Shown piece after piece: positions 1 to 7,944 of a stretch of 64,000 bases of DNA. Numbering within the stretch: the stretch's first letter is position 1; every line of letters begins with the position of its first letter. The DNA comes from Streptomyces sp. NBC_01476. GTDB taxonomy: Bacteria > Actinomycetota > Actinomycetes > Streptomycetales > Streptomycetaceae. The stretch is taken from NCBI RefSeq assembly GCF_036227265.1, contig NZ_CP109446.1, positions 2,679,501 through 2,743,500 on the forward strand, read 5' to 3'. The position numbers and the translations under genes are program-made. The notes beneath the pieces are model-generated. The model ran no database searches, was not told where the DNA came from, and saw nothing but the letters and a program-made list of their open reading frames with translations.

Positions 1-1
1 C

Positions 2-565
2 ATGGCGTTCGTCTTCCTGCTCAACCCGGGCACCGGGCCGGTGAACCACCTGCTGGGCGACATCGGCCTGCCGACACCCGGCTGGTTCACCGACCCGCAC
101 TGGTCCAAGCCCGCGCTGACCATGCTGGCGCTGTGGGGCATCGGCGACCTGATGGTGATCTTCATGGCGGCGCTGCTCGACGTGCCCAAGGAGCAGTACG
201 AGGCGGCCGAACTGGACGGCGCCGGCTCCTGGCACCGCTTCCGGTACGTGACGCTGCCGAACATCTCGCCGATCGTGATGTTCGCGGTGGTCACCGGGGT
301 GATCCAGACCATGCAGTACTACACACAGCCGCTGGTCGCCGGGAAGGTCGCCTCGGGCGTGATCGGCAACTCCGGGCAGCAGGTCGAGCCCGGCTACCCC
401 GACAAGTCCACCCTGACCCTGCCCCAACTCGTCTACAACGCCGGCTTCCAGCGCTTCGACTACGGCTCCGCGTGCGTCATCGCACTGGTGCTCTTCGTGC
501 TCTCGATGGCCTTCACGGCACTGCTGCTGCGCCGTCGCAACGGCTTCCTGTCGGCCGAGGATTGA
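2..565 (+). CDS. Sugar ABC transporter permease, MalF-type (5' end outside window)
   Basis: C-terminal 187 residues of an inner-membrane permease of a CUT1-type (carbohydrate) ABC importer. The EAA loop that docks on the ATPase is clear (EQYEAAELDGAGSWHRFRYV, about residues 65-85 of the visible part), followed by the usual TLP and two hydrophobic segments, the last ending in an Arg-rich cytoplasmic tail. Full-length MalF-type permeases are roughly 300 residues, so about 100 N-terminal residues lie left of the window; the ATG at base 2 is an internal Met rather than a start. The gene is followed after 13 bases by the second permease, so the two form the usual heterodimer. The binding protein must lie further left. 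The substrate cannot be read from this sequence; the downstream GH4 enzyme and kinase suggest a disaccharide or amino sugar. Confidence 0.88.
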   Translation: MAFVFLLNPGTGPVNHLLGDIGLPTPGWFTDPHWSKPALTMLALWGIGDLMVIFMAALLDVPKEQYEAAELDGAGSWHRFRYVTLPNISPIVMFAVVTGVIQTMQYYTQPLVAGKVASGVIGNSGQQVEPGYPDKSTLTLPQLVYNAGFQRFDYGSACVIALVLFVLSMAFTALLLRRRNGFLSAED

Positions 566-578
566 GGGACTGATCCAC

Positions 579-1481
579 ATGACCCAAGCGACACTCACCG
601 AACCGGCCGCCGGCACCGGCTACCGCACCGACGGCCAGGCCGCGCGCACCGCGCGGCGCAAGCGGACCCTCAACTGGATCGCGGTGCACTCCCTCGGCAT
701 CGTGGCCGCCGCCTTCTTCATCCTGCCGTTCGTCTTCGTCCTGCTCACCGCGGTGATGAGCGACAGCCAGGCGCTCACCCGCGATCTGTGGCCGCACACC
801 TGGCAGTGGTCCAACTTCCGTACCGTCTGGGACACCCCGGGCTTCCTCACCTGGTGGCGCAACACCCTGCTCTACGCGGTCGGCGGCACGGCCTTGACCA
901 TCGTCTCCTCGCTGCCGGTGGCCTACGCGCTCGCCAAGTTCCGCTTCCGCGGGCGCAATCTGGTGATGATCCTGGTGATCTCCACGATGATGCTGCCGCC
1001 GCAGGTGGTGATCATCCCGATGTACCTGTTCTGGACCAAGCAGATGGGCATGGACGGCACGCTCTGGCCGCTGATCATCCCGATGGCCTTCGGCGACGCC
1101 TTCACCATCTTCCTGCTCCGCCAGTTCCTGCTGACCATCCCCAAGGAGTACACCGAGGCCGCCCGGGTCGACGGCTGCGGTGAACTGCGCACCCTGATCA
1201 CGGTCATCGTGCCGATGATCCGGCCGGCCATCGCCGCCGTCGCGCTCTTCCAGTTCTTCTCCTGCTGGAACGACTACTTCGGCCCGCAGATCTACGCCAG
1301 CTCCAACCCGGCGGCGTGGACCCTCAGCTACGGATTGGAGTCCTTCAAGGGCGCCCACCACACCAACTGGAATCTGACCATGGCGGCCACCGTTCTCGTG
1401 ATGGCCCCGGTGATCGTGGTCTTCTTCTTCGCGCAAAAGGCCTTCATCGAAGGCGTGACCCTGACGGGAGTCAAGGGATGA
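579..1481 (+). CDS. Sugar ABC transporter permease, MalG-type
   Basis: 300-residue partner permease of the CUT1 importer. A basic N-terminal tail of about 30 residues precedes a first membrane helix (IVAAAFFILPFVFVLLTAVM). A large external loop and about five more helices follow, with the EAA loop EYTEAARVDGCGELRTL near residues 190-210. Length and layout match the MalG/LacG family. The ATG at 579 lies 13 bases after the first permease stop, and its own stop overlaps the start of the GH4 gene (ATGA), so all are co-transcribed. No ATPase gene is present in the visible operon. Streptomyces CUT1 systems commonly share the multitask ATPase MsiK encoded elsewhere, which is the likely partner here (inference). 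Confidence 0.92.
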   Translation: MTQATLTEPAAGTGYRTDGQAARTARRKRTLNWIAVHSLGIVAAAFFILPFVFVLLTAVMSDSQALTRDLWPHTWQWSNFRTVWDTPGFLTWWRNTLLYAVGGTALTIVSSLPVAYALAKFRFRGRNLVMILVISTMMLPPQVVIIPMYLFWTKQMGMDGTLWPLIIPMAFGDAFTIFLLRQFLLTIPKEYTEAARVDGCGELRTLITVIVPMIRPAIAAVALFQFFSCWNDYFGPQIYASSNPAAWTLSYGLESFKGAHHTNWNLTMAATVLVMAPVIVVFFFAQKAFIEGVTLTGVKG

Positions 1482-2740
1482 AACTGGCAGTCGTGGGCGG
1501 CGGGTCCACATACACACCCGAACTCATCGACGGATTCGCGCGGTTGCGCGACACCCTGCCGGTCGAGGAGCTGGTGCTGGTCGATCCGGCCGCCGACCGG
1601 CTGGAGCTGGTGGGCGGACTGGCCCGGCGGATCTTCGCCCGGCAGGGGCACCCCGGCCGGATCGTCACCACCGCCGACCTGGAGGCAGGGGTGGAAGGCG
1701 CCGACGCGGTGCTGCTGCAGCTGCGCGTCGGCGGCCAGGCGGCCAGGAACCAGGACGAGACCTGGCCGCTGGAGTGCGGCTGCGTCGGACAGGAGACCAC
1801 CGGCGCGGGTGGTCTGGCCAAGGCGCTGCGTACGGTGCCGGTGGTGCTGGACATCGCCGAGCGGGTGCGCAGGGCGGCGCCGGACGCGTGGATCATCGAC
1901 TTCACCAACCCGGTGGGGATCATGACCCGGGCGCTGCTGCAGGCCGGCCACAAGGCGGTCGGGCTGTGCAACGTGGCGATCGGCTTCCAGCGGAAGTTCG
2001 CCGCGATGCTCGATGTGCGGCCCGAGCAGGTGCACCTGGACCATGTCGGCCTCAACCACCTGACCTGGGAGCGCGGGGTGCGGCTCGGCGGCCCGGACGG
2101 CGAGAACATGCTGCCGAAGCTGCTCGCCGAGCACACCGACGACATCGCCGCCGACCTGCACCTGCCGCGCGAGATCCTGGACCGCCTCGGCGTGGTCCCG
2201 TCGTACTACCTGCGGTACTTCTACGCCCACGACGAGGTGGTCCGCGAGCTGCGGACCACCCCCTCGCGGGCCTCGCAGGTGGCGGCGATGGAGAAGCAGC
2301 TGCTGGAGATGTACGGCGATCCGCGGCTGGACGAGAAGCCGGAACTGCTCGCCAAGCGGGGCGGCGCGTACTACTCCGAGGCGGCGGTCGCCCTGGCCTC
2401 CTCGCTGCTGCGCAACACCGGTGATGTCCAGGTGGTCAACACGTACAACAACGGCACCCTGCCGTTCCTCGCCGACGACGCGGTGATCGAGGTGCCGGCC
2501 GTGGTGGGCGCGGAAGGCGCCGAGCCGCTGCCGGTGGCGCCGCTGGAGCCGCTCTACGCGGGCCTGGTGGCCAATGTCACCGCCTACGAGGACCTGGCGC
2601 TGGAGGCGGCGCTGCGCGGCGGCCGGGACCGGGTCTTCTCCGCGCTGCTGTCGCACCCGCTGATCGGCCAGTACGAGTACGCCGAGGCGCTGACCGACCG
2701 GCTGATCGCGCACAACCGGGAGCACCTGGCGTGGGCCTGA
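1478..2740 (+). CDS. GH4 family 6-phospho-beta-glucosidase-like hydrolase
   Basis: 420-residue glycoside hydrolase family 4 enzyme. GH4 enzymes cleave phosphorylated disaccharides by an NAD+- and Mn2+-dependent redox/elimination mechanism. The N-terminal dinucleotide-binding motif is visible (AVVGGGSTYTPELIDG, residues 4-19). Metal ligands of the family correspond to Cys164 (GLCN) and His194 (GLNHLTWE); the FTNPVG motif is at 142-147. The start is the ATG overlapping the permease stop (ATGA), which gives the expected N-terminus; an upstream in-frame extension into the permease gene was rejected. GH4 enzymes usually serve PTS systems, but this one sits in an ABC operon with its own kinase downstream. 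Exact substrate (cellobiose-, chitobiose- or other 6-phosphate) is not decidable here. Confidence 0.88.
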   Translation: MKLAVVGGGSTYTPELIDGFARLRDTLPVEELVLVDPAADRLELVGGLARRIFARQGHPGRIVTTADLEAGVEGADAVLLQLRVGGQAARNQDETWPLECGCVGQETTGAGGLAKALRTVPVVLDIAERVRRAAPDAWIIDFTNPVGIMTRALLQAGHKAVGLCNVAIGFQRKFAAMLDVRPEQVHLDHVGLNHLTWERGVRLGGPDGENMLPKLLAEHTDDIAADLHLPREILDRLGVVPSYYLRYFYAHDEVVRELRTTPSRASQVAAMEKQLLEMYGDPRLDEKPELLAKRGGAYYSEAAVALASSLLRNTGDVQVVNTYNNGTLPFLADDAVIEVPAVVGAEGAEPLPVAPLEPLYAGLVANVTAYEDLALEAALRGGRDRVFSALLSHPLIGQYEYAEALTDRLIAHNREHLAWA

Positions 2741-3774
2741 ACCTCCCCCAGGGCGCGCCGCCCGGGAAGCATCCCCAGCCACTCGTCCCCGGCGGCGTAC
2801 TCGCCGTCGACGCGGGCAACAGCAAGACCGACGTGGCGCTGGTCGCCGCCGACGGGACGGTGCTCGGCGCCGCTCGCGGCGGCGGCTTCCAGCCGCCGGT
2901 CGTCGGGATCGGGGCCGCGGTGTCGGCCCTCGCGCGGATCGTGGAGCGCGCGGCGGCCGACGCGGGTTTTCCGACGGGCGGAGGGACGCCGCCCGTACCC
3001 CTGGCAGAACACACCTCGGCCTGCCTGGCCAACGCCGATCTCCCTGTCGAGGAGCGGCAGTTGGCAGCCGCCGTACACGCGTACGGCTGGTCCCGCAGCA
3101 CTGAGGTGCGCAACGACACCTTCGCGATACTGCGGGCCGGCGTCGACGAGCCGCGCGGCGTGGCCGTGGTGTGCGGCGCCGGCATCAACTGCGTGGGCAT
3201 GCTGCCGGACGGGCGCACCGCCCGCTTCCCGGCGATAGGGAAGATCTCCGGGGACTGGGGCGGCGGTTCGGGCCTGGCGGAGGAGGCCCTCTTCCACGCC
3301 GCCCGCGCCGAGGACGGCCGCGGCGGGCCCACCGCGCTGGCCCGTACGCTGCCCGGGCACTTCGGGCTCGGCTCGATGTACGAACTCATCGAGGCGCTGC
3401 ACCTGGAGACGATCCCGGCGCCGCGCCGCTACGAGCTCACACCGGTGCTCTTCGCGACCTCGGACGCCGGTGACGCGGTGGCCCGTTCGCTGCTCGACCG
3501 GCAGGCCGAGGAGATCGTGGCACTGGCCACGGTGGCCCTCGGCCGGCTCGGCCTGCTCGACGAGGAGGCCGATGTGGTGCTCGGCGGCGGGGTGATGGCG
3601 GCGCGCAACCCGTACCTGATGGACGCGATCACCGAGCGGCTCACCGCCCGCGCCCCCAAGGCCCGTCCGCACGTGGTGACGGCGCCCCCGGTGCTGGGCG
3701 CGGCCCTGCTCGGCCTCGACCACGTCGGCGCTCCGCCGCAGGCACGGTCACGCCTGCGGGCGCATTACGCGTAA
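2731..3774 (+). CDS. BadF/BadG/BcrA/BcrD-type sugar kinase (N-acetylglucosamine kinase-like)
   Basis: 347-residue ASKHA-fold kinase. The phosphate-1 motif LAVDAGNSKTDVALV is at about residues 23-37, the phosphate-2 region around VCGAGINCVG, and the adenosine region (VLGGGVMAARNPY) near residue 290. The family includes eukaryotic-type N-acetylglucosamine and glucosamine kinases, so an amino sugar or glucoside is the probable substrate (inference). The GTG start overlaps the GH4 gene by 10 bases, implying translational coupling. The product probably phosphorylates either the imported disaccharide (creating the GH4 substrate) or the monosaccharide released by cleavage. The operon ends here: a 21-bp hairpin begins 6 bases after the stop. 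Confidence 0.85.
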   Translation: MGLNLPQGAPPGKHPQPLVPGGVLAVDAGNSKTDVALVAADGTVLGAARGGGFQPPVVGIGAAVSALARIVERAAADAGFPTGGGTPPVPLAEHTSACLANADLPVEERQLAAAVHAYGWSRSTEVRNDTFAILRAGVDEPRGVAVVCGAGINCVGMLPDGRTARFPAIGKISGDWGGGSGLAEEALFHAARAEDGRGGPTALARTLPGHFGLGSMYELIEALHLETIPAPRRYELTPVLFATSDAGDAVARSLLDRQAEEIVALATVALGRLGLLDEEADVVLGGGVMAARNPYLMDAITERLTARAPKARPHVVTAPPVLGAALLGLDHVGAPPQARSRLRAHYA

Positions 3775-3780
3775 CTCCCC

Positions 3781-3827
3781 CCGGCGGCCGTGCCGGAAGG
3801 CCGAGAGCCTTCCGGCACGGCCGCCGG
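3781..3827 (+). terminator. Perfect 21-bp hairpin terminator of the sugar operon
   Basis: Bases 3781-3801 and 3807-3827 are exact reverse complements (21 bp) around a five-base loop CGAGA. It starts 6 bases after the kinase stop and 152 bases before the next gene. There is no T-run after it, as is usual for Streptomyces terminators. Confidence 0.85.
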
Positions 3828-3978
3828 GCAGCTCATCGGACGGGAACCGAACACACGGGTGGGCGCGTGTGACCTGGCAGGGGCCCGGGGAGAACCCCGG
3901 TGAGCTGGAACCGCGCCGGCCGCGGCAGCCATACTGCTGGGTGACCCCGCGCAGAGCGGGTCCGCTGGGGGAGGTTAG

Positions 3979-5382
3979 GTGACGTACACGCCGACACAGG
4001 GCGCGAAGCCGGACGTGCCGGAGCCGCGGGCCGCCGCGCCCCGGCGCAGGGCCTGGGTGGAGACCACCCTCCGGCTGCGTACCGCCGCGACCACCGAGCC
4101 GGGCAGGCTGCGGCTGATCGGCGCCGCCCTGGCCGTCCTCGTCGTCGCGTTCGGCGCCGTCACCGCCTGGCAGATCACCGACCGCTCCACCGCGGCCGAC
4201 CATGTGCTCCACCACAGCGCCCCGTTGAGCGCCGACGCCGCCGAGATCTACCGCCTGCTCGCCGACGCCGACGCCCGCGTCTCGGGCGGCTTCCTGGCCG
4301 GCGGCCAGGAGCCGCCGTCCGTCGCCGAGCTCTACCAGCAGGACATCACCCAGGCGGCCGGTCTGATCACCCAGGCCGCGGCGAGCGGCGACGACTCCCG
4401 GGAAGCCCGCGCCCAGCTCACCAAGCTCAACGAGCAACTGCCGTACTACACCGGCCTGGTGTCCACCGCGCAGGCCGACAACCGGCAGGGCCTGCCGCTC
4501 GGCGGCGCCTACCTGCGCTACGCCGACGAGCAGATGCAGAAGAAGGGCGGCCTGCTGGCGACCGCGGGTGAGCTCTACCGGATCGAGAACGACCGGCTGA
4601 ACCGCGACTACGCCGACGCCAAGGCCCTGCCCTGGGGCGCCTGGGTGCTCGGCGCCCTGGTGCTGGCCACCCTGGTGTGGGCCCAGCGCCGCCACTACCG
4701 GCGCACCAACCGGGTGTTCAACCAGGGCATGCTGGCCGCCAGCGCGGCCTGCGCGATCGTGCTGGTCTGGCTGGTCGCCGGGCACACGGTGGCCCGCGCC
4801 AAGCTCTCGGACTCCTACACGCACGGCGCCGAGTCGCTGCAAGTGCTCAACAACGCCCGGATCGGGGTGCTCCAGGCCCGCGGCAACGAGAACCTCACGC
4901 TGGTGGCCCGCGGTTCGGGTGACAGCTACGAGGACGACTTCAACGGCGAGATGGTGCGACTGGCCGGCAAGGACCCCCGGAGCACCGGCGGCGAACTCGC
5001 CCAGGCGCTGGCGCTGGCCGACAGCAGCGCGGGCAGCGAGCCGCTCAAGGCCGCCGCGTCGAGCATGCGGACATGGCGGGCCCGGCACACCGCGGCCCGG
5101 GCCGCGGACGACAAGGGCGACTACACGACCGCGGTGGCCCTGGTCATCGGCGGCAAGGACAGCAGCGGCAGGACGGTCACCGACACCACCGGCGAGTGCT
5201 TCGAGAAGGTCGACGCCGACCTGAACGCGGCCGTGGACCAGGAGCACACGGAGTTCCAGCGGGCGGCGGACGACGGCCGCGGCGCGATGTCGCTGCTGCC
5301 GGCCGGCGCGGCGGCGCTCGCGGTGCTCGCGGCGGCGGGCGCGGCGCTCGGCATCGGGCGCCGCCTGTCGGAGTACCGGTGA
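3979..5382 (+). CDS. GlnX-like four-pass membrane protein
   Basis: 467-residue membrane protein with about four helices: near residues 44-65 (LIGAALAVLVVAFGAV), 219-236 (WGAWVLGALVLATLVW), 251-270 (AASAACAIVLVWLVAG) and 433-458. The two long segments between helices 1-2 and 3-4 are predicted extracellular, mostly alpha-helical and polar, like bacterial sensor modules. First gene of an operon that encodes next a GlnH-like solute-binding protein and, two genes on, a PknG-like kinase. This is the order of the mycobacterial glnX-glnH-pknG locus, where GlnX is proposed to relay amino-acid binding by GlnH to PknG. The GTG start follows a strong ribosome binding site (GGGGGAGG). No catalytic domain is visible; the assignment rests on topology and context. 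Confidence 0.75.
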   Translation: MTYTPTQGAKPDVPEPRAAAPRRRAWVETTLRLRTAATTEPGRLRLIGAALAVLVVAFGAVTAWQITDRSTAADHVLHHSAPLSADAAEIYRLLADADARVSGGFLAGGQEPPSVAELYQQDITQAAGLITQAAASGDDSREARAQLTKLNEQLPYYTGLVSTAQADNRQGLPLGGAYLRYADEQMQKKGGLLATAGELYRIENDRLNRDYADAKALPWGAWVLGALVLATLVWAQRRHYRRTNRVFNQGMLAASAACAIVLVWLVAGHTVARAKLSDSYTHGAESLQVLNNARIGVLQARGNENLTLVARGSGDSYEDDFNGEMVRLAGKDPRSTGGELAQALALADSSAGSEPLKAAASSMRTWRARHTAARAADDKGDYTTAVALVIGGKDSSGRTVTDTTGECFEKVDADLNAAVDQEHTEFQRAADDGRGAMSLLPAGAAALAVLAAAGAALGIGRRLSEYR

Positions 5383-6443
5383 GCGCGATGACCGAGCGGC
5401 ACAACCGAGGCACGGGAACGGGACGTACGGTGAACGGCAGTTGGCGCGGCTGGGGCGGCGTAGCGGCGATGGCGGTGGCCTGCGCACTGGCCCTCACCTC
5501 GGCGGTGGCCCCGCTGCACGGACACGGCGGCGGCCGGCACGCCGGCGGGGCGGTACGGGTGCAGGGACCGGCCGTCTCGGCCCGGTACGCCTCCACCTCG
5601 GCCTGCGACACCCCCGAGGCGAGCCTCGACCCCGGCCTCGGCAGCACCGACGGCGCCGCCGTGCAGGCCATCGTCAAGCGCGGCCGGCTGCGGGTCGGCA
5701 TCGACCAGAACAGCTACCTGTGGGGTTTCCGCGACCCGGCCACCGGTCAGCTGGCCGGTTTCGACATCGACATCGTCAAGGCCATCGCCACCGACATCCT
5801 CGGCCCGGACGCGAAGGTGCAGTATCTGACCGTGCCCACCGCCAAGCGGTTCGACCGGCTCGACGACGGCACCGTGGACATGGTGGTGCGCACGGTGAGC
5901 ATCACCTGCGACCGCCTGGCCCAGGCCGACTTCTCCACCGCGTACTTCACCGCCGGACAGCAGCTGCTGGTGCCCGACGGTTCGGCGATCACCGGCTACA
6001 ACGGCACCCTGCGCGGCAAGACGGTCTGCGCGGCGTCGGGTTCGACCGGTCTGACCCGCCTCACCGGCACCGGTGGCGGCACCAAGGAGTCCGACGCCCA
6101 GCGGTTCGGCGCCACCGTCATGCCGGTGGAGAACCAGCTCGACTGCCTGGTCAGGGTGCAACTCGGGCTCGCCGACGCGGTGTTCACCGACAACGCGCTG
6201 GCCGCCGGGCAGGCGGCACAGGACCCCTCCATGCACCTTGTGGGGATACCCGTCACCCGGGAGCCGTACGGTGTGGCCATGCAGAAGGGACACCCCGATC
6301 TGGTCCGCCGGGTCAACCGGGTACTGGCCGCCTATGAGGCGGGTGGCGCGGACAGCCGGTGGATGGCCTCGTACCAGCACTGGCTCGCCGCCGACCTGCC
6401 GGGCATCAGCGGGCCGCCGCCCGCGAAGTACAAGGAGCGGTAG
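5379..6443 (+). CDS. GlnH-like extracellular amino-acid-binding protein (SBP family 3)
   Basis: 354-residue family 3 solute-binding protein (alternative ATG start at 5388). The N-terminus is exported: a short basic region and a hydrophobic stretch of about 20 residues with a possible lipobox Cys (AVAC), so it may be a lipoprotein. The binding fold starts near residue 100 (GRLRVGIDQNSYLWGFRDP) and contains the family signature region GFDIDIVKAIA. No ABC permease or ATPase gene neighbours it, so it is probably a sensor rather than a transport subunit. In Mycobacterium, GlnH senses Asp/Glu-type amino acids for PknG (family knowledge); ligand specificity here is unknown. The GTG overlaps the preceding stop (GTGA), indicating coupling to the GlnX-like gene. 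Confidence 0.83.
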   Translation: MSAMTERHNRGTGTGRTVNGSWRGWGGVAAMAVACALALTSAVAPLHGHGGGRHAGGAVRVQGPAVSARYASTSACDTPEASLDPGLGSTDGAAVQAIVKRGRLRVGIDQNSYLWGFRDPATGQLAGFDIDIVKAIATDILGPDAKVQYLTVPTAKRFDRLDDGTVDMVVRTVSITCDRLAQADFSTAYFTAGQQLLVPDGSAITGYNGTLRGKTVCAASGSTGLTRLTGTGGGTKESDAQRFGATVMPVENQLDCLVRVQLGLADAVFTDNALAAGQAAQDPSMHLVGIPVTREPYGVAMQKGHPDLVRRVNRVLAAYEAGGADSRWMASYQHWLAADLPGISGPPPAKYKER

Positions 6444-6509
6444 CACGGCACTGACGGCGGCAGACGGCGGAAACCGGCGGACGCAGGGGCAGACGCACAG
6501 GAAGAAGGT

Positions 6510-7802
6510 GTGATGGCGGTCGCGGGAGCATCCGGCCCGGTCATGGGCCGGGAGGACGTGGACCGTGCGCTGGCGCGGCTCGGCGCCGAGCACGAAGCCA
6601 TCGAGTCGTCGCTGTTCGCCCTCCAGGACCACTCCGGCCGCAGGCTGCTGGAGGGCGCGCAGCTCACCGGCCTCACCAAGGAGCGCTGGGCGGCGACGGA
6701 CGCGGCGATCTCGACGCTGTGGGCGCACTTCGAGGCGTACACCGACGCGCTGACCGCCGCCCGTGAGCTGCGGGCCCGCAGGCGCTGGCCCACCCAGACC
6801 GAACTCACGCAGCTGACCGAGCTGTTGCGGGGCGAAGGCGTCACCGTCACCGGCGCGGAGGTGCCCGACCACGCCCGTTCGCTGACCGGTCCGGCCCGGC
6901 TCACCGAGCGGCTCAGCCTGGAGCAGCTGCTGGCACGGATGAACGGCTGGTACGACCGGGCCATGGAGACGGTGGCCGCCGCCGACTCGGTCTGGTCGGC
7001 GCTGCCCGCCCGGATAGACCTGCTGGCGGCCGAGACGCAGCGGGTGCGGTCGCTGGCCCACTCGGTCGGTGTGCGGCCGGGCGCGCACCCCAGCGGGGAC
7101 GAACTGGAGGCGCTGATCGGGGAGCTGGCCGAGCTGCGGGCCCGTACGGTCTCCGATCCGCTCGCCTTCTGGCAGGCCGCGCCCGCCCCCGGGCGGCCCG
7201 ACACCTCGGGCTACGACCGGGCAGGCCGGCGGCTGGAGGAGATCCGCCGCGAGGTGGAGGCAGTGCTGCACGTACGGGACGACGCCGAGGACCGGCTGAA
7301 GCGGCTGCGCGATGTGCTCTCCCGGGCCGACCGCACGCTCACCGAGGCCCGCAGCGCCCGGGTCGAGGTGCTCTCCAAGATCCTCGCCTCCGACGTGCCG
7401 GCGGTCAGCGGCCCGGCCGCGGCGCTGCACGAACAGCTGGCGGTCGCCGAGGAGTTCGCCAGGACCGCGCAGTGGCACCGGCTGTCGCCGCTGCTTGACC
7501 GCCTGGAGGAGAGCTCCGACGACGAACTCCTGCGCGCCCGCGACTCGCTGACCGCGGTGACCGCCCCGCTCGCGGTACGCGCGGAGCTGCGCGGCCGGCT
7601 CGACGCCTACCGGGCGAAGGTGGCCAGGCTCGGGATGGCCGAGGACCCGGTGCTGATCGAGCGGTACGACCAGGCGCGCAGGCTGCTGTGGAGCGCGCCG
7701 TGCGATCTGGCGGCGGCCGACCGTACCGTGCAGCGCTACCAGCAGGCGGTCGCGGAGATCAGTGCGCCGCGCACCCCGACCGACCGCCGGGGGCCGGGAT
7801 GA
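6510..7802 (+). CDS. Coiled-coil protein of unknown function in the PknG operon
   Basis: About 430 residues, starting at GTG 6510 or more likely ATG 6513, behind an AGGAAGAAG ribosome binding site. No enzyme motif, signal peptide or membrane segment is visible. The sequence is almost wholly helical with heptad-like Leu/Ala spacing and many Glu/Arg residues, strongest around residues 75-110, 150-215 and 225-340. It is cytoplasmic by prediction. It sits between the GlnH-like sensor and the kinase, 66 bases after the former and 142 before the latter, so it is a candidate adaptor or scaffold linking the membrane sensor to the kinase (inference). Not recognised as a named family. Confidence 0.7.
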   Translation: MMAVAGASGPVMGREDVDRALARLGAEHEAIESSLFALQDHSGRRLLEGAQLTGLTKERWAATDAAISTLWAHFEAYTDALTAARELRARRRWPTQTELTQLTELLRGEGVTVTGAEVPDHARSLTGPARLTERLSLEQLLARMNGWYDRAMETVAAADSVWSALPARIDLLAAETQRVRSLAHSVGVRPGAHPSGDELEALIGELAELRARTVSDPLAFWQAAPAPGRPDTSGYDRAGRRLEEIRREVEAVLHVRDDAEDRLKRLRDVLSRADRTLTEARSARVEVLSKILASDVPAVSGPAAALHEQLAVAEEFARTAQWHRLSPLLDRLEESSDDELLRARDSLTAVTAPLAVRAELRGRLDAYRAKVARLGMAEDPVLIERYDQARRLLWSAPCDLAAADRTVQRYQQAVAEISAPRTPTDRRGPG

Positions 7803-7944
7803 CCGCGGCGGCGGTGCGGGACGGCAGGCCGGGCGGTGCCGGACGGCGGGAGGCGGGCCGGGCGGCACGCCGGGCGCCGCGTCGGACACGTCGGACACGC
7901 CGGGCACGTCGGACAACAGGCAGGGAAAGGCTGAGGGGGAGACC

